Shown: positions 1 to 6,955 of the stretch, piece by piece
Numbering within the stretch: position 1 is the first letter of the stretch
How the letters are laid out: the number at the start of each line of letters is the position of its first letter
Notes under the pieces: generated by a model
The model's input: the letters and a program-made list of their open reading frames with translations, nothing else
Databases searched by the model: none
What the model was told of the DNA's origin: nothing
Virus record (IMG/VR): IMGVR_UViG_3300048121_000496
Coordinates: 1 to 24,934 of that record
Source: a virus
DNA: 24,934 nt
Reading direction: 5' to 3' (one strand)
Program-made: the position numbers and the translations under genes

Positions 1-1
1 T

Positions 2-406
2 ATTGACAAATATGTCGAACAGTACAAACCGATTCGTAAAGCACCTAAACCTAGAACACCTACTCAGTTAGTTAAGAAATTACCTTATCTTAAACAACAT
101 GAGAAATATCATTCAATAGAACCCGAAGAGATTATACGTGCAACACACTTGTTCACTTATAATATTGCAAGTAAGAAGTTTACCAAGTTCGAAACATGGG
201 GTGGACTATCTGTTAAAGGTTCACGTATTATAGATTACGATTCATGTCAAGAAAAGACCTTGACAGATTTGAAGTTGCTTGATAGAATATATAAAGGTGG
301 TAATATAATTGCAAAGAACTTTATAGACGAGATACCTCGTTCTAAACTAAAAGACGGAAACGATTTATTAACCAAGAATACATTATTGATAAAAGTGATT
401 AAATGA
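2..406 (+). CDS. Conserved T4-like phage protein, 5' end outside window
   Basis: The frame is open from the first bases of the window to the TAA at 404-406, so the gene begins upstream and only its last 134 residues are visible. A TTG at 149 is an internal codon, not a convincing start, because the coding sense continues without a break through a basic, Pro-rich linker (KAPKPRTPTQ). The C-terminal part alternates short strands and turns with a motif GGLSVKGSRI and ends in LLIKVIK. From memory, a similar small protein sits just before RNase H in marine T4-like phages, usually without an assigned function. It overlaps the RNase H start by four bases (ATGA), so the two are translationally coupled. 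Function unknown; no catalytic motif seen. Confidence 0.7.
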   Translation: MDKYVEQYKPIRKAPKPRTPTQLVKKLPYLKQHEKYHSIEPEEIIRATHLFTYNIASKKFTKFETWGGLSVKGSRIIDYDSCQEKTLTDLKLLDRIYKGGNIIAKNFIDEIPRSKLKDGNDLLTKNTLLIKVIK

Positions 407-1239
407 TATTATTAGATTTTACTCAGACCATAATTGCTGGTCTGATGGTTCAACTCAAGTTGAATGGTGGTGAGTTAGACGAGAACAAACTTCGTCCTAT
501 GATTCTTAACTCAATTAGAAATTACCAAAAGAGATATGCACCCGAGTATGGAGAGATTGTTCTTTGTACGGACGCTGCAAATCCATGGAGACGAGAGTTC
601 TATCCTCAGTACAAAGCAAACAGAAAGAAACTCAGAGACAATGACGATAAGGATTGGGGTGTAATCTTTAATACACTTCAAGTTATCAAAGACGAACTCA
701 GAGATAACTTTCCGTATCGTTATATGTACGTAGAAAGATGTGAGGCAGACGATATCATTGCAGTGTTAGTTAAACATGCAAAAGAACCAGTCCTCGTTGT
801 GAGTGGTGATAAAGACTTCCAACAATTACATGCATATGATGATGTAAAACAATACAGTCCTAATCTTAATAAGTTTATTGATTGTGAAGACCCTTCCCTA
901 TTTCTAAAAGAACATATTCTTACTGGAGATAAGTCAGATGGGATTCCTAATATCCTATCCAGTGATGATTGTATGGTAGAAGGTATCAGACAAACACCAT
1001 TACGTAAACCAATCAAAGATAAGTATCTCAGAATCACGATTGAAAAGGACGATAAATACTATAGGAACTATTTAAGAAATCAAACACTTATTGATTTTGA
1101 TTTCATTCCCGAAGACGTGGAAGATAGCATTTTAAGTGAATTTGAAAACACTGCACCAGTAAAAGGTAAAGTGTTTGACTACCTAAGAACTCATAGGTTA
1201 AATGAGTTGTTAGATAACATAGGAGATTTTTCGTTATGA
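403..1239 (+). CDS. rnh: T4 RNase H-like 5'-3' exonuclease (FEN-1 family)
   Basis: This 278-residue protein matches T4 RNase H along its length. The enzyme removes RNA primers from lagging-strand fragments and acts behind the replisome with gp32. Metal-binding acidic residues of the FEN/5'-nuclease fold are visible in order: D5 (LLDFTQ), D57 (LCTDAANPWRREF), E114 and D116-D117 (CEADDIIAVL), D136 and D138 (SGDKDFQQLH), D176 and D179 (LTGDKSDGIP). The tail LIDFDFIP is also shared with T4 rnh. T4 RNase H is 305 residues; the N-terminus here is shorter and begins almost directly at the first catalytic Asp. The ATG overlaps the preceding stop, and the gene overlaps the next start by four bases. 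All catalytic positions appear intact. Confidence 0.93.
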   Translation: MILLDFTQTIIAGLMVQLKLNGGELDENKLRPMILNSIRNYQKRYAPEYGEIVLCTDAANPWRREFYPQYKANRKKLRDNDDKDWGVIFNTLQVIKDELRDNFPYRYMYVERCEADDIIAVLVKHAKEPVLVVSGDKDFQQLHAYDDVKQYSPNLNKFIDCEDPSLFLKEHILTGDKSDGIPNILSSDDCMVEGIRQTPLRKPIKDKYLRITIEKDDKYYRNYLRNQTLIDFDFIPEDVEDSILSEFENTAPVKGKVFDYLRTHRLNELLDNIGDFSL

Positions 1240-1754
1240 CGGAAACAACAAAAAAAGGAAGGGGTAGACCAAAGGGTGCTCCTAACAAACCAAAATTAGA
1301 ACTCATTACAGAGAGAGTTGAATTACCTAAAGACGCAGATGCATATGAGATATTATGTCAAGCAGAAATAGTTGCACAAGAGAGTGAAGACTTAGCAGCT
1401 CAAGGTCTTAGAGTTTTCTCAGAAAGGAATGGTGCAGTAAAACAAATCATTCAGTGGGTGTTTGATGATAATATCAATTCAACACTTCCTAAAGGGAAGA
1501 CACCTTACAACAGAGACGAAGCACCTGCTTCAGACCTTGCACAAACTTCTTTAAGATTTGAGTTCAGACAGTTTAAATACTTTGTAACAGAAGAGGTTCC
1601 ACAAACTCGTAGAGAGACAATGTGGATTCAACTGTTAGAAGGGATACCTGCTAAAGAAGCAGAGTTAATGGAATTAGTAAAAGACGGAACATGGCCTTTT
1701 AAATACATCACTAAAGATGTTGCACAAAAAGCCTTTCCCGAAGCTATTAAATAA
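1236..1754 (+). CDS. AT-hook-bearing conserved phage protein
   Basis: This 172-residue protein opens with a basic Gly/Arg/Pro stretch, GRGRPKG at residues 8-14, the core of an AT-hook that binds the minor groove of AT-rich DNA. The rest is mixed helical and acidic with a C-terminal motif EGIPAKEAELM...PFKYITKDV. From memory, this C-terminal pattern is shared by an uncharacterised family in T4-like marine phages (possibly DUF6433). In T4 the gene next to rnh is dsbA, a small double-strand DNA-binding protein. The AT-hook and position suggest an analogous DNA-binding role, but this is inference and no sequence similarity to DsbA was seen. The start ATG overlaps the RNase H stop by four bases. 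About 100 bases of leader-like sequence follow before the next gene. Confidence 0.75.
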   Translation: MTETTKKGRGRPKGAPNKPKLELITERVELPKDADAYEILCQAEIVAQESEDLAAQGLRVFSERNGAVKQIIQWVFDDNINSTLPKGKTPYNRDEAPASDLAQTSLRFEFRQFKYFVTEEVPQTRRETMWIQLLEGIPAKEAELMELVKDGTWPFKYITKDVAQKAFPEAIK

Positions 1755-1761
1755 ATAAATA
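1750..1761 (+). promoter_or_regulatory. Candidate T4-type late promoter (-10-like ATAAATA)
   Basis: AATAAATA occurs twice, overlapping, at 1750-1757 and 1754-1761, directly after the stop at 1752-1754 and about 100 bases before the next start. T4 late promoters consist only of a -10 element TATAAATA, and marine T4-like phages use NATAAATA-like variants. In so AT-rich a genome this match can arise by chance, so support is moderate. Confidence 0.35.
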
Positions 1762-1795
1762 TTAGTGTCCTCAGAGACTATACATAAAAATAAAG

Positions 1796-1852
1796 GAAGT
1801 TTCAGTTTAACTTCTATGTGTAACTTTCTAGTCGAGTAGGACTCCATGGAGT
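1796..1852 (+). promoter_or_regulatory. Leader hairpins before the acidic coiled-coil gene, one able to mask its RBS
   Basis: GAAGTT (1796-1801) pairs with AACTTC (1809-1814) around a seven-base loop. Further on, ACTC (1841-1844) can pair either with GAGT at 1834-1837 or with GAGT at 1849-1852. The second pairing covers the ribosome-binding GGAG (1848-1851) seven bases before the ATG at 1859. The two pairings exclude each other. Stems of four base pairs are weak, so a role in translation control is only a hypothesis. Confidence 0.3.
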
Positions 1853-1858
1853 ATTGGA

Positions 1859-3448
1859 ATGACAAGTGAACCAACAAATTTTGCCTCAGAGCAGGCACCA
1901 ACCCAACCGACTGAATTAGAAAGAGTACAACAACGTATTGCTAATTACAAGATTGGTATTAACCCTAATTCTGCACAAGCAGTTTCTACCCTATTACAGT
2001 TGCACTTAAAGAGTGGACTTATTAAATTAGAAGAACTAGAAACAGTAGTTGCAGTTAGAGACGAAATCCAAAAAGGTCTAACCGACTATAACATGTCAGT
2101 TGAGACTGCACAAAGACAACTCAATGAGTTAATAGAAGCAGATAGAGTTGCAAAACAACAACTAATCGAAGAAGAGAAAGCACAACTCACTGATAAGATA
2201 CGAGACCAACGTAAACAAAGAAAAGACGCAGAACTCAAAGTTGCACAACTAGAAGCAATACTTGCGTCTCATGGTATTCAAATGGACTTGAACAACGATG
2301 GAGTTATCGGAGTCAAAGAAGGTTCATTAAACCAAGATGGATTCGTAGAGTTATCTGCAGAGGAAGCTGCCACACTTGCTCAACAACATGGAGTTACAAT
2401 TCCCGAAACTAAAATACAGAAGGGAACTATTGACGAGACACCTAAGAAGACTTCTAAAGCATTTGCAATGGCAAGACTTCTTAATCCCGAGGAATCAACA
2501 GAAGAAACAGTTCAAGACGAACCTTCATACATTCCACAATCAGAAACAACATATACCAATCCAGTTGCAACTCCACAAGAAGAGTTCGAACAAAAGATTG
2601 CAGACACCAAACAAGCATTCGAAGAGTGGGAAGACCAAACTGAAACAGAAGTTGAAGACGAAGAAATGGTATTCGGTAATGAGTCTACTGAAGATGACGG
2701 ATTTGATTTACCAGTAGAAGAAGGATATGATGCAAATGGTTCACCAGTATCAGAGTTCCCTACTGAGACTACAATTGAAATAGAAGTTCCCGAAGATGCA
2801 AATAACAATATCGAAGACTTCTATGCAGAGGTTGACAAAGCAGTTGACGAAATGGTTCAAGATGATATCGATGAAAAACAATTCAACGAGTCATTCGAAG
2901 AACATACAGAAGTTTCTAGAAGGGAGAGAGTATTACTTGACCCATTAGAAGCAAGTCAAAGAAGTGACGAACTAAAAATTGCAGAAGAGGATACTAAGAC
3001 AGAACCTACTTATGCAAAACCAAGTTCAGTTCCTATTACTTCAACCAACATGCCTAGACAGACGTTGAAGAGTGGTGATAGTATAGAAGCAGAAGTTCAA
3101 GAAGAAAAGAAAATAAACACCTATGACTCTGAAGAGGAAATGTTAGAAGCAGTTCAACAAAAGATTGACACTGCAATTGAACAGGAACAAGAAGAAGAGT
3201 TTGAAGAGTTAGTTATCCCTAGTGCAGACGAACTTAAGGGAATGACCAAATCTAAAATTAAAGAAGTTGCAGAGAGTTTAAACTTTGAAGTCTCAACGAC
3301 TGATACTAAAGATACAATGATTGAAAGTATTGCAACTCAAACAGAAAGTCTAATCGAGTCTTTACAAGAATCTGATGAATTTGTCAGTGCAACTGAAACA
3401 GTTAAGGGAGAAGAAGATGATGATAGACGAGATGGTGGTTACTTCTAG
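1859..3448 (+). CDS. Large acidic coiled-coil protein with Ca-loop-like and SAP-like segments
   Basis: This 529-residue protein is dominated by Glu/Asp. Residues 60-140 are heptad-like and probably form a coiled coil (IEADRVAKQQLIEEEKAQL and following). Residues 143-154 (DLNNDGVIGVKE) and 157-169 (LNQDGFVELSAEE) resemble consecutive EF-hand or dockerin calcium loops. The middle, about residues 190-440, is low-complexity and acidic and likely disordered. Residues 461-493 (LKGMTKSKIKEVAESLNFEV and on) resemble a SAP/HeH or Rho-N helix pair, folds that often bind nucleic acid. The protein ends in a short acidic and Arg-rich tail. GGAG at 1848 gives a good ribosome site. No whole-protein family is recognised; a scaffold or adaptor role would fit the architecture but is not shown. 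Confidence 0.75.
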   Translation: MTSEPTNFASEQAPTQPTELERVQQRIANYKIGINPNSAQAVSTLLQLHLKSGLIKLEELETVVAVRDEIQKGLTDYNMSVETAQRQLNELIEADRVAKQQLIEEEKAQLTDKIRDQRKQRKDAELKVAQLEAILASHGIQMDLNNDGVIGVKEGSLNQDGFVELSAEEAATLAQQHGVTIPETKIQKGTIDETPKKTSKAFAMARLLNPEESTEETVQDEPSYIPQSETTYTNPVATPQEEFEQKIADTKQAFEEWEDQTETEVEDEEMVFGNESTEDDGFDLPVEEGYDANGSPVSEFPTETTIEIEVPEDANNNIEDFYAEVDKAVDEMVQDDIDEKQFNESFEEHTEVSRRERVLLDPLEASQRSDELKIAEEDTKTEPTYAKPSSVPITSTNMPRQTLKSGDSIEAEVQEEKKINTYDSEEEMLEAVQQKIDTAIEQEQEEEFEELVIPSADELKGMTKSKIKEVAESLNFEVSTTDTKDTMIESIATQTESLIESLQESDEFVSATETVKGEEDDDRRDGGYF

Positions 3449-3833
3449 AGATTCAGAAGTCAAACATATCCACCCAGTAAGTCCAAGATATCAACAAGAA
3501 TTAAATTATGAGGGAGTTCGTTTAGAAGTCCCTTATGATTATGCAATGAAGAGTGGTCTACTCTTTATAGAAAATGCATATGTATATCAAGAAGACGAAA
3601 CCTATCTTATCTCATGTCTACCCTTAGACAAAGAAACCAAACCATTCTTAACACCTACATACTATTATAAGGTTGACGGGTGTCCAGTGAGTGAACAGTT
3701 AGACGACTTAACTTGTTCAGTATTCATTGTAATCCCCGAACCAATATTTAATGTAGGAGATAAAATTCGTTATGAATACCAAAGTGAAAAAGATACAGGA
3801 ACAGAAAGACACCTCAAGTGTAGTCTCAGTTAA
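3417..3833 (+). CDS. Unknown 138-aa protein
   Basis: The ATG at 3417 is preferred because AAGGGAG lies at 3404-3410, six bases upstream. An earlier in-frame ATG at 3375 would add 14 residues inside the preceding gene and has no such site. The gene overlaps the end of the acidic coiled-coil gene by 32 bases in another frame. The product has alternating hydrophobic strands (LLFIENAYVY, YLISCLPL, CSVFIVIPEPIF) and looks like a compact beta-rich domain, with no membrane segment or recognisable catalytic motif. It is followed after three bases by the radical SAM gene, which suggests co-transcription. Function unknown. Confidence 0.6.
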   Translation: MMIDEMVVTSRDSEVKHIHPVSPRYQQELNYEGVRLEVPYDYAMKSGLLFIENAYVYQEDETYLISCLPLDKETKPFLTPTYYYKVDGCPVSEQLDDLTCSVFIVIPEPIFNVGDKIRYEYQSEKDTGTERHLKCSLS

Positions 3834-3836
3834 ACC

Positions 3837-4766
3837 ATGGAACAAAGAAATATCCCAGTTACAGCAGTTGACCAATTCGATTTTCTTGAACATAGGAGAG
3901 AACAGGAGAAGAAACACTTTAATCAAATAAGGGGTAATAGTCCCTTAGATTCTATTCTTACTGTAGAGATAAACACAACAGAACTTTGTAATAGAACTTG
4001 TGTATTTTGTCCAAGACATGACCCAAAGGTTTTCCCAAATAGAAACTTACACTTAACAGTTAAAGGTGCAGAAACTATTGCAGAAGAACTTGCAGACAAT
4101 CAGTTCTCGGGTAAGATATCCTTTAGTGGATTTGGAGAGAACTTACTTAACCCCGACTTTATACAAATCGTAAAGACATTTAAATTCAATCTTCCGACTG
4201 CAACAATAGAGTGCAACACTAACGGAGATAAGTTAACTGTAGATTATGTGACTAACTTATTTCGAGGTGGACTTGACCAACTGTATATAAATCTCTATGA
4301 CGGGATAGAGCAAATGGAACACTTCGACACTATGATGGCTGAAGCACGTATAAGAGAAGACATGTATAAGTTCAGAATGCATTGGGGTGATTTCGAAAAA
4401 CACGGATTGATTTTAAATAATAGAAGTGGTGTTGTAGATTGGGTTGGTGTTGAAGACGACACTATAGAAAACCTAAAAGGTAAACCATGTCACTACCCCT
4501 TCTATAAAATGTTTGTTGATTGGAACGGAGACGTATTGTTCTGTTCTAACGATTGGGGAAGAGAACATGTCGTAGGTAATCTATTGACTATGTCTTTACA
4601 TGACGTATGGTTCTCTAAACCTATGACAAAGATTAGGAAACGTTTAATGAAGGGAGACAGAAGTAAGTCCCCTTGTAATAAGTGTAGTGTAGATGGTTCA
4701 CTATTTGGAAAACCATCGTTTGATATAGTGAAGGAATATTATGAGAGTAGCAATAACAGGAAGTAG
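3837..4766 (+). CDS. Radical SAM enzyme with SPASM-like C-terminal cluster motif
   Basis: This 309-residue protein carries the canonical radical SAM [4Fe-4S] motif C51-x3-C55-x2-C58 (CNRTCVFC), which binds S-adenosylmethionine and generates the 5'-deoxyadenosyl radical. SGFGENLLNPDF at about residues 96-107 corresponds to the 'GGE' SAM-binding element seen as GGEPLLHPD in relatives. C218, C236 and the C280-x2-C283 pair lie in the SPASM position, where further iron-sulfur clusters bind. The 26-base overlap with the following dehydrogenase gene points to coupled synthesis and perhaps a shared substrate. The known chemistry of the family covers peptide, sugar and cofactor modification; the substrate cannot be read from sequence. 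No precursor peptide gene is evident next to it. All key cysteines are present. Confidence 0.88.
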   Translation: MEQRNIPVTAVDQFDFLEHRREQEKKHFNQIRGNSPLDSILTVEINTTELCNRTCVFCPRHDPKVFPNRNLHLTVKGAETIAEELADNQFSGKISFSGFGENLLNPDFIQIVKTFKFNLPTATIECNTNGDKLTVDYVTNLFRGGLDQLYINLYDGIEQMEHFDTMMAEARIREDMYKFRMHWGDFEKHGLILNNRSGVVDWVGVEDDTIENLKGKPCHYPFYKMFVDWNGDVLFCSNDWGREHVVGNLLTMSLHDVWFSKPMTKIRKRLMKGDRSKSPCNKCSVDGSLFGKPSFDIVKEYYESSNNRK

Positions 4767-5322
4767 TGGTCTTGCAAAGATTATAAAAGATACACTTGAA
4801 GCAACACCTTTCAGAGGACAGACAATTGATGTGACTTCGATTCGTTGTGAAGACATTACAATGAACGGAGAGAATTGTTGGATATACAATGGTCATAGAC
4901 CTTGTGATGTTCTAATCAATCTTGCACACCAAGACCAAGCAAAGATTCTAGGTATTACTCATAGAGCATGGCAAGGTGAGAAAACAAAATACATAATCAA
5001 TATCTCTAGTCGTGCAAGTCAACCAAACATATCAAAAGGTTATGAGTATGCAAGTGAGAAAGCACAACTCAACCACCTTGCAAATAATCTAACTTACAAC
5101 TCAGATAAAAGATATAAAATGACCACACTTAATCTTGGTCTTCTTAATGACGAAAGTTTACCTAGTGTTAAACACCAAGACGTTGCTGGATTGATTCATA
5201 AACTCATAACTTCATATCCCGATTATGAGATTGCGGACATTACACTTCAGGCACATGCAAACTACCAGTCAGTTCAGAGTGATAAAGAAACACTCAGAGA
5301 CATGGAAAGATTTACTAAATAA
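4741..5322 (+). CDS. Short-chain dehydrogenase/reductase-like NAD(P)-binding protein
   Basis: This 193-residue protein starts with a Rossmann nucleotide-binding motif, TGSSGLAK at residues 6-13, equivalent to TGxxxGIG. It later shows the SDR catalytic set: Ser89/Ser90 (INISSRA), Tyr103 and Lys107 (Y-A-S-E-K). LINLAH at residues 58-63 corresponds to the NNAG-type strand. The length is below the usual 250 residues and the substrate-binding C-terminus is short, so it may be a minimal SDR. AAGGA at 4731-4735 precedes the ATG by five bases, inside the 3' end of the radical SAM gene. The pairing suggests a two-step modification in which a radical SAM product is oxidised or reduced. The substrate is unknown. 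Confidence 0.8.
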   Translation: MRVAITGSSGLAKIIKDTLEATPFRGQTIDVTSIRCEDITMNGENCWIYNGHRPCDVLINLAHQDQAKILGITHRAWQGEKTKYIINISSRASQPNISKGYEYASEKAQLNHLANNLTYNSDKRYKMTTLNLGLLNDESLPSVKHQDVAGLIHKLITSYPDYEIADITLQAHANYQSVQSDKETLRDMERFTK

Positions 5323-5326
5323 TACT

Positions 5327-5575
5327 ATGAGTATAGAATATAACGATTTCGGTTTTACTGCAATGGACGCAGAGGAACTTGCCTCTGTCGATACCAAAAT
5401 TGTAGAGAAGACCACAACTGCTACAGAGGTCATCAAAGACCTTGACAATTTTATCAGACCACTCCTTGAAAATCTTGCAAAGGATTCTGATAAGGATTAT
5501 ATCTACTGGCCCAATCGGGTTGAGATAATTCAAAAGAAACTACTTGAATTGAACGACATACAAAAAAACTTATAA
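5327..5575 (+). CDS. Small conserved phage protein (82 aa)
   Basis: The ATG at 5327 follows the SDR stop by four bases; an upstream in-frame start at 5225 would lie inside the SDR gene and is unlikely. The 82 residues form an acidic, largely helical protein with the segment YIYWPNRVEIIQKKLLEL near the C-terminus. From memory, small proteins with this WPNR-type ending recur in T4-like marine phages without assigned function. It ends just before the first strong promoter of the window, so it closes the plus-strand transcription unit that begins upstream of the radical SAM gene. Confidence 0.65.
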   Translation: MSIEYNDFGFTAMDAEELASVDTKIVEKTTTATEVIKDLDNFIRPLLENLAKDSDKDYIYWPNRVEIIQKKLLELNDIQKNL

Positions 5576-5581
5576 AACCCC

Positions 5582-5611
5582 TTGACTTTGACTTCTACTT
5601 TTTAGTATACT
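5582..5611 (+). promoter_or_regulatory. Sigma70-type promoter, copy 1
   Basis: TTGACT (5582-5587), an 18-base spacer and TATACT (5606-5611) form a near-consensus bacterial promoter. It lies in the gap after the 82-residue gene and 30 bases before the GTG start at 5641. A second promoter at 6262-6291 matches it at 33 of 40 positions, including the flank TAGAGTA after the -10, so this is a repeated phage promoter, probably early and read by unmodified host polymerase. Confidence 0.8.
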
Positions 5612-5640
5612 AGTAGAGTAATATAATTAAGGAGAATAAA

Positions 5641-5790
5641 GTGGAAATTACAAAAGAAGATTTACTAAGTTTTGCACACGACCAAGCCGTAGAAGAACAA
5701 GAGGCAAAAGAACGTGCAGAGAAAAACGAATGTGTATGTGGTACTGTAAATTGTACGACTGAATACGCATGTGTTTCAAGTGGGTACTAG
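5641..5790 (+). CDS. Cys-rich 49-aa protein with GTG start
   Basis: The GTG at 5641 is preceded six bases upstream by AAGGAG (5629-5634), and a strong promoter lies directly before it, which makes this a convincing small gene. The first 33 residues are charged and helical. The last 16 contain C-V-C-x4-C-x5-C, a spacing that could hold a zinc ion or a disulfide. No family is recognised. Its position as first gene after a host-type promoter is typical of small early proteins that act on the host, but that role is inference. Confidence 0.65.
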   Translation: MEITKEDLLSFAHDQAVEEQEAKERAEKNECVCGTVNCTTEYACVSSGY

Positions 5791-5791
5791 A

Positions 5792-6058
5792 ATGAACTCA
5801 ATATACGACAGGTACGAAGACAAGATAGTTCGTATGGGTAGGAATCTAATTACCCTTGCAGAGACCAATAAGTTATTTCCCGACAATGATGAGTTGTGGA
5901 ACGCAGCTGTAACTGCTGGAAACAAGTTAGTAACAGTTGGAATGACTTACACTAGGTTTAAAGATTTTTCGGATTTAAATGATTTGGAAACAGAAGCAGT
6001 TTATACTTACTTAGACGAGTATGGTATTGAACACCCTTCTATTCCAATAGAGTTTTAA
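5792..6058 (+). CDS. Unknown 88-aa protein
   Basis: The ATG at 5792 begins one base after the previous stop; an in-frame GTG at 5771 would overlap the Cys-rich gene and is less likely. The product is helical and moderately acidic (YDRYEDKIVRMGRNLI, LETEAVYTYLDEYGIEHPS) with no membrane segment or metal motif. It belongs to the cluster driven by the promoter at 5582. The ribosome site is poor, suggesting translation coupled to the upstream gene. Function unknown. Confidence 0.6.
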   Translation: MNSIYDRYEDKIVRMGRNLITLAETNKLFPDNDELWNAAVTAGNKLVTVGMTYTRFKDFSDLNDLETEAVYTYLDEYGIEHPSIPIEF

Positions 6059-6061
6059 TAG

Positions 6062-6158
6062 GGGTCGAAAGACTCGGGTATGGGACAGGGAATCGAATCA
6101 TCACCAAGTCCACAAGCATATATTATGACATGCGTGAAAACAGAATTCCCATCCCACC
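6062..6158 (+). ncRNA. Candidate structured RNA between two small genes
   Basis: This stretch is about 47% GC in an otherwise AT-rich genome and folds convincingly by eye. A hairpin GGGTC (6062-6066)-GAAA-GACTC (6071-6075) has a GNRA-type tetraloop. A long-range stem pairs GG..TGGGA (6077-6085, with a TA bulge) with TCCCACC (6152-6158), and GGGAAT (6088-6093) with ATTCCC (6145-6150). An inner hairpin pairs CAC-AA-GCAT (6111-6119) with ATGCGTG (6130-6136). A 35-codon frame (6080-6187) crosses it but lacks a ribosome site. It could be a small RNA or a cis-regulatory leader for the peptide at 6177. Confidence 0.45.
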
Positions 6159-6176
6159 AATTTATAGGGAGAACAT

Positions 6177-6257
6177 ATGAAAGATGACAGAATGATGTGG
6201 TTCGGGTTTTTAGGACTCGTTCTTACATGTGCATACGTTGTATTATTTCTTAATTAA
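6177..6257 (+). CDS. 26-aa single-helix membrane peptide
   Basis: GGGAG at 6168-6172 stands five bases before the ATG, a good ribosome site. The peptide begins with a charged stretch (MKDDRM) followed by a continuous hydrophobic helix (WFGFLGLVLTCAYVVLFL) ending at Asn. This is the build of a one-pass inner-membrane peptide. It stands between the candidate structured RNA and the second copy of the promoter. Short membrane peptides of this type are common among phage early genes. Function unknown; reality of the gene rests on the ribosome site and the clean helix. Confidence 0.5.
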   Translation: MKDDRMMWFGFLGLVLTCAYVVLFLN

Positions 6258-6261
6258 AAGC

Positions 6262-6291
6262 TTGACTATGGGTGCCACTTTTTGGTATACT
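6262..6291 (+). promoter_or_regulatory. Sigma70-type promoter, copy 2
   Basis: TTGACT (6262-6267), an 18-base spacer and TATACT (6286-6291) repeat the promoter at 5582-5611 without gaps over 40 bases. The conserved positions include ACTTTTT in the spacer and TAGAGTA after the -10. The next start, at 6320, has AAAGGAG just upstream. It likely drives the run of small genes up to the lysin. Confidence 0.8.
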
Positions 6292-6319
6292 AATAGAGTA
6301 GAAGATTAAAGGAGAAAAT

Positions 6320-6691
6320 ATGAAATTATCTAAACTAGTAAACGAAGTAAACCAAGAACAAGAATTGTTGCAATTATGTGATAAACTTGTTGCAGACTTA
6401 CTTGAGGAACACTTAAAACAATACCCAACTCTTACAGAGTATTCTTATGAGTATAAAGTGTCTCGTAAATATATCAAAATTATTTCAAACAGTGGAAACC
6501 AACGTTCAGTTTGGGGTTTCATAAATCGTTTTGAATGGACAAAAGGAATGACAGGAATTACCTTCATGCCAGGCGACGTGTTAATGTCTGCTGGTTGGGC
6601 AACACCTGCGTTAAATCAACCAAGGGGAAACCTTTTCGATGGATACCAAATCATGGGTATGAGAAAATACGGCCCCGACTATTTAAGATAA
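6320..6691 (+). CDS. Unknown 123-aa protein behind early-type promoter
   Basis: The ATG has an excellent AAAGGAG site and follows the second promoter copy by 28 bases. The N-terminal half is helical and acidic (VNEVNQEQELLQLCDKLVADL). The C-terminal half is rich in Gly, Trp and Met (WGFINR, GMTGITFMPGDVLMSAGWATPALNQPRGNLFDGYQIMGMRKYGP). No membrane segment or known catalytic motif is visible. It is the first gene of its unit, ten bases before the next one. Function not recognised. Confidence 0.75.
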   Translation: MKLSKLVNEVNQEQELLQLCDKLVADLLEEHLKQYPTLTEYSYEYKVSRKYIKIISNSGNQRSVWGFINRFEWTKGMTGITFMPGDVLMSAGWATPALNQPRGNLFDGYQIMGMRKYGPDYLR

Positions 6692-6700
6692 GGAGAAGAT

Positions 6701-6955
6701 ATGTTAAATGCTAAACTAATAAAAGAATTGAAATCCCTCGATTCTCTTGCAGACTTAAATGCTGTAAGTTCTTTGGTGGGTGAACTTAAAACCCTACTTG
6801 GTAAAAATACCATAAGTGTTGGTTCTAAAGTTTACGTGGTTCAAAAGACCAAGAAAACTCTTGGGACTGTTGTTAAAGTTAAAATCAAAAGGGCAACTGT
6901 TGACCTTCCTCAAGGAAGATACTCGGTTCCTCTTGGAATGTTGGAGGCAGCGTAA
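6701..6955 (+). CDS. Small protein with KOW/SH3-like C-terminal half
   Basis: The 84 residues comprise a helical N-terminus and, from about residue 36, a stretch with alternating strands (TISVGSKVYVVQ, LGTVVKVKIKRATVDL, GRYSVPLGMLEAA). The pattern of a Gly-rich turn, a valine-rich strand and a final PxxxL resembles KOW or SH3-type barrels seen in small phage proteins, which often touch RNA or other proteins. AAGGAG lies seven bases before the ATG. The stop overlaps the next start by one base (TAATG). Fold suggestion is moderate; function unknown. Confidence 0.65.
   Translation: MLNAKLIKELKSLDSLADLNAVSSLVGELKTLLGKNTISVGSKVYVVQKTKKTLGTVVKVKIKRATVDLPQGRYSVPLGMLEAA

Noticed and set aside
6059-6180. 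tRNA or tmRNA in the GC-rich gap
   Set aside because: GGAATCGAATCATC recalls a T-arm, but no acceptor stem, anticodon arm or CCA end could be placed.
6080-6187. 35-codon frame starting ATG within the candidate RNA
   Set aside because: There is no ribosome site, and the bases are better explained by long-range stems; kept only as an alternative.
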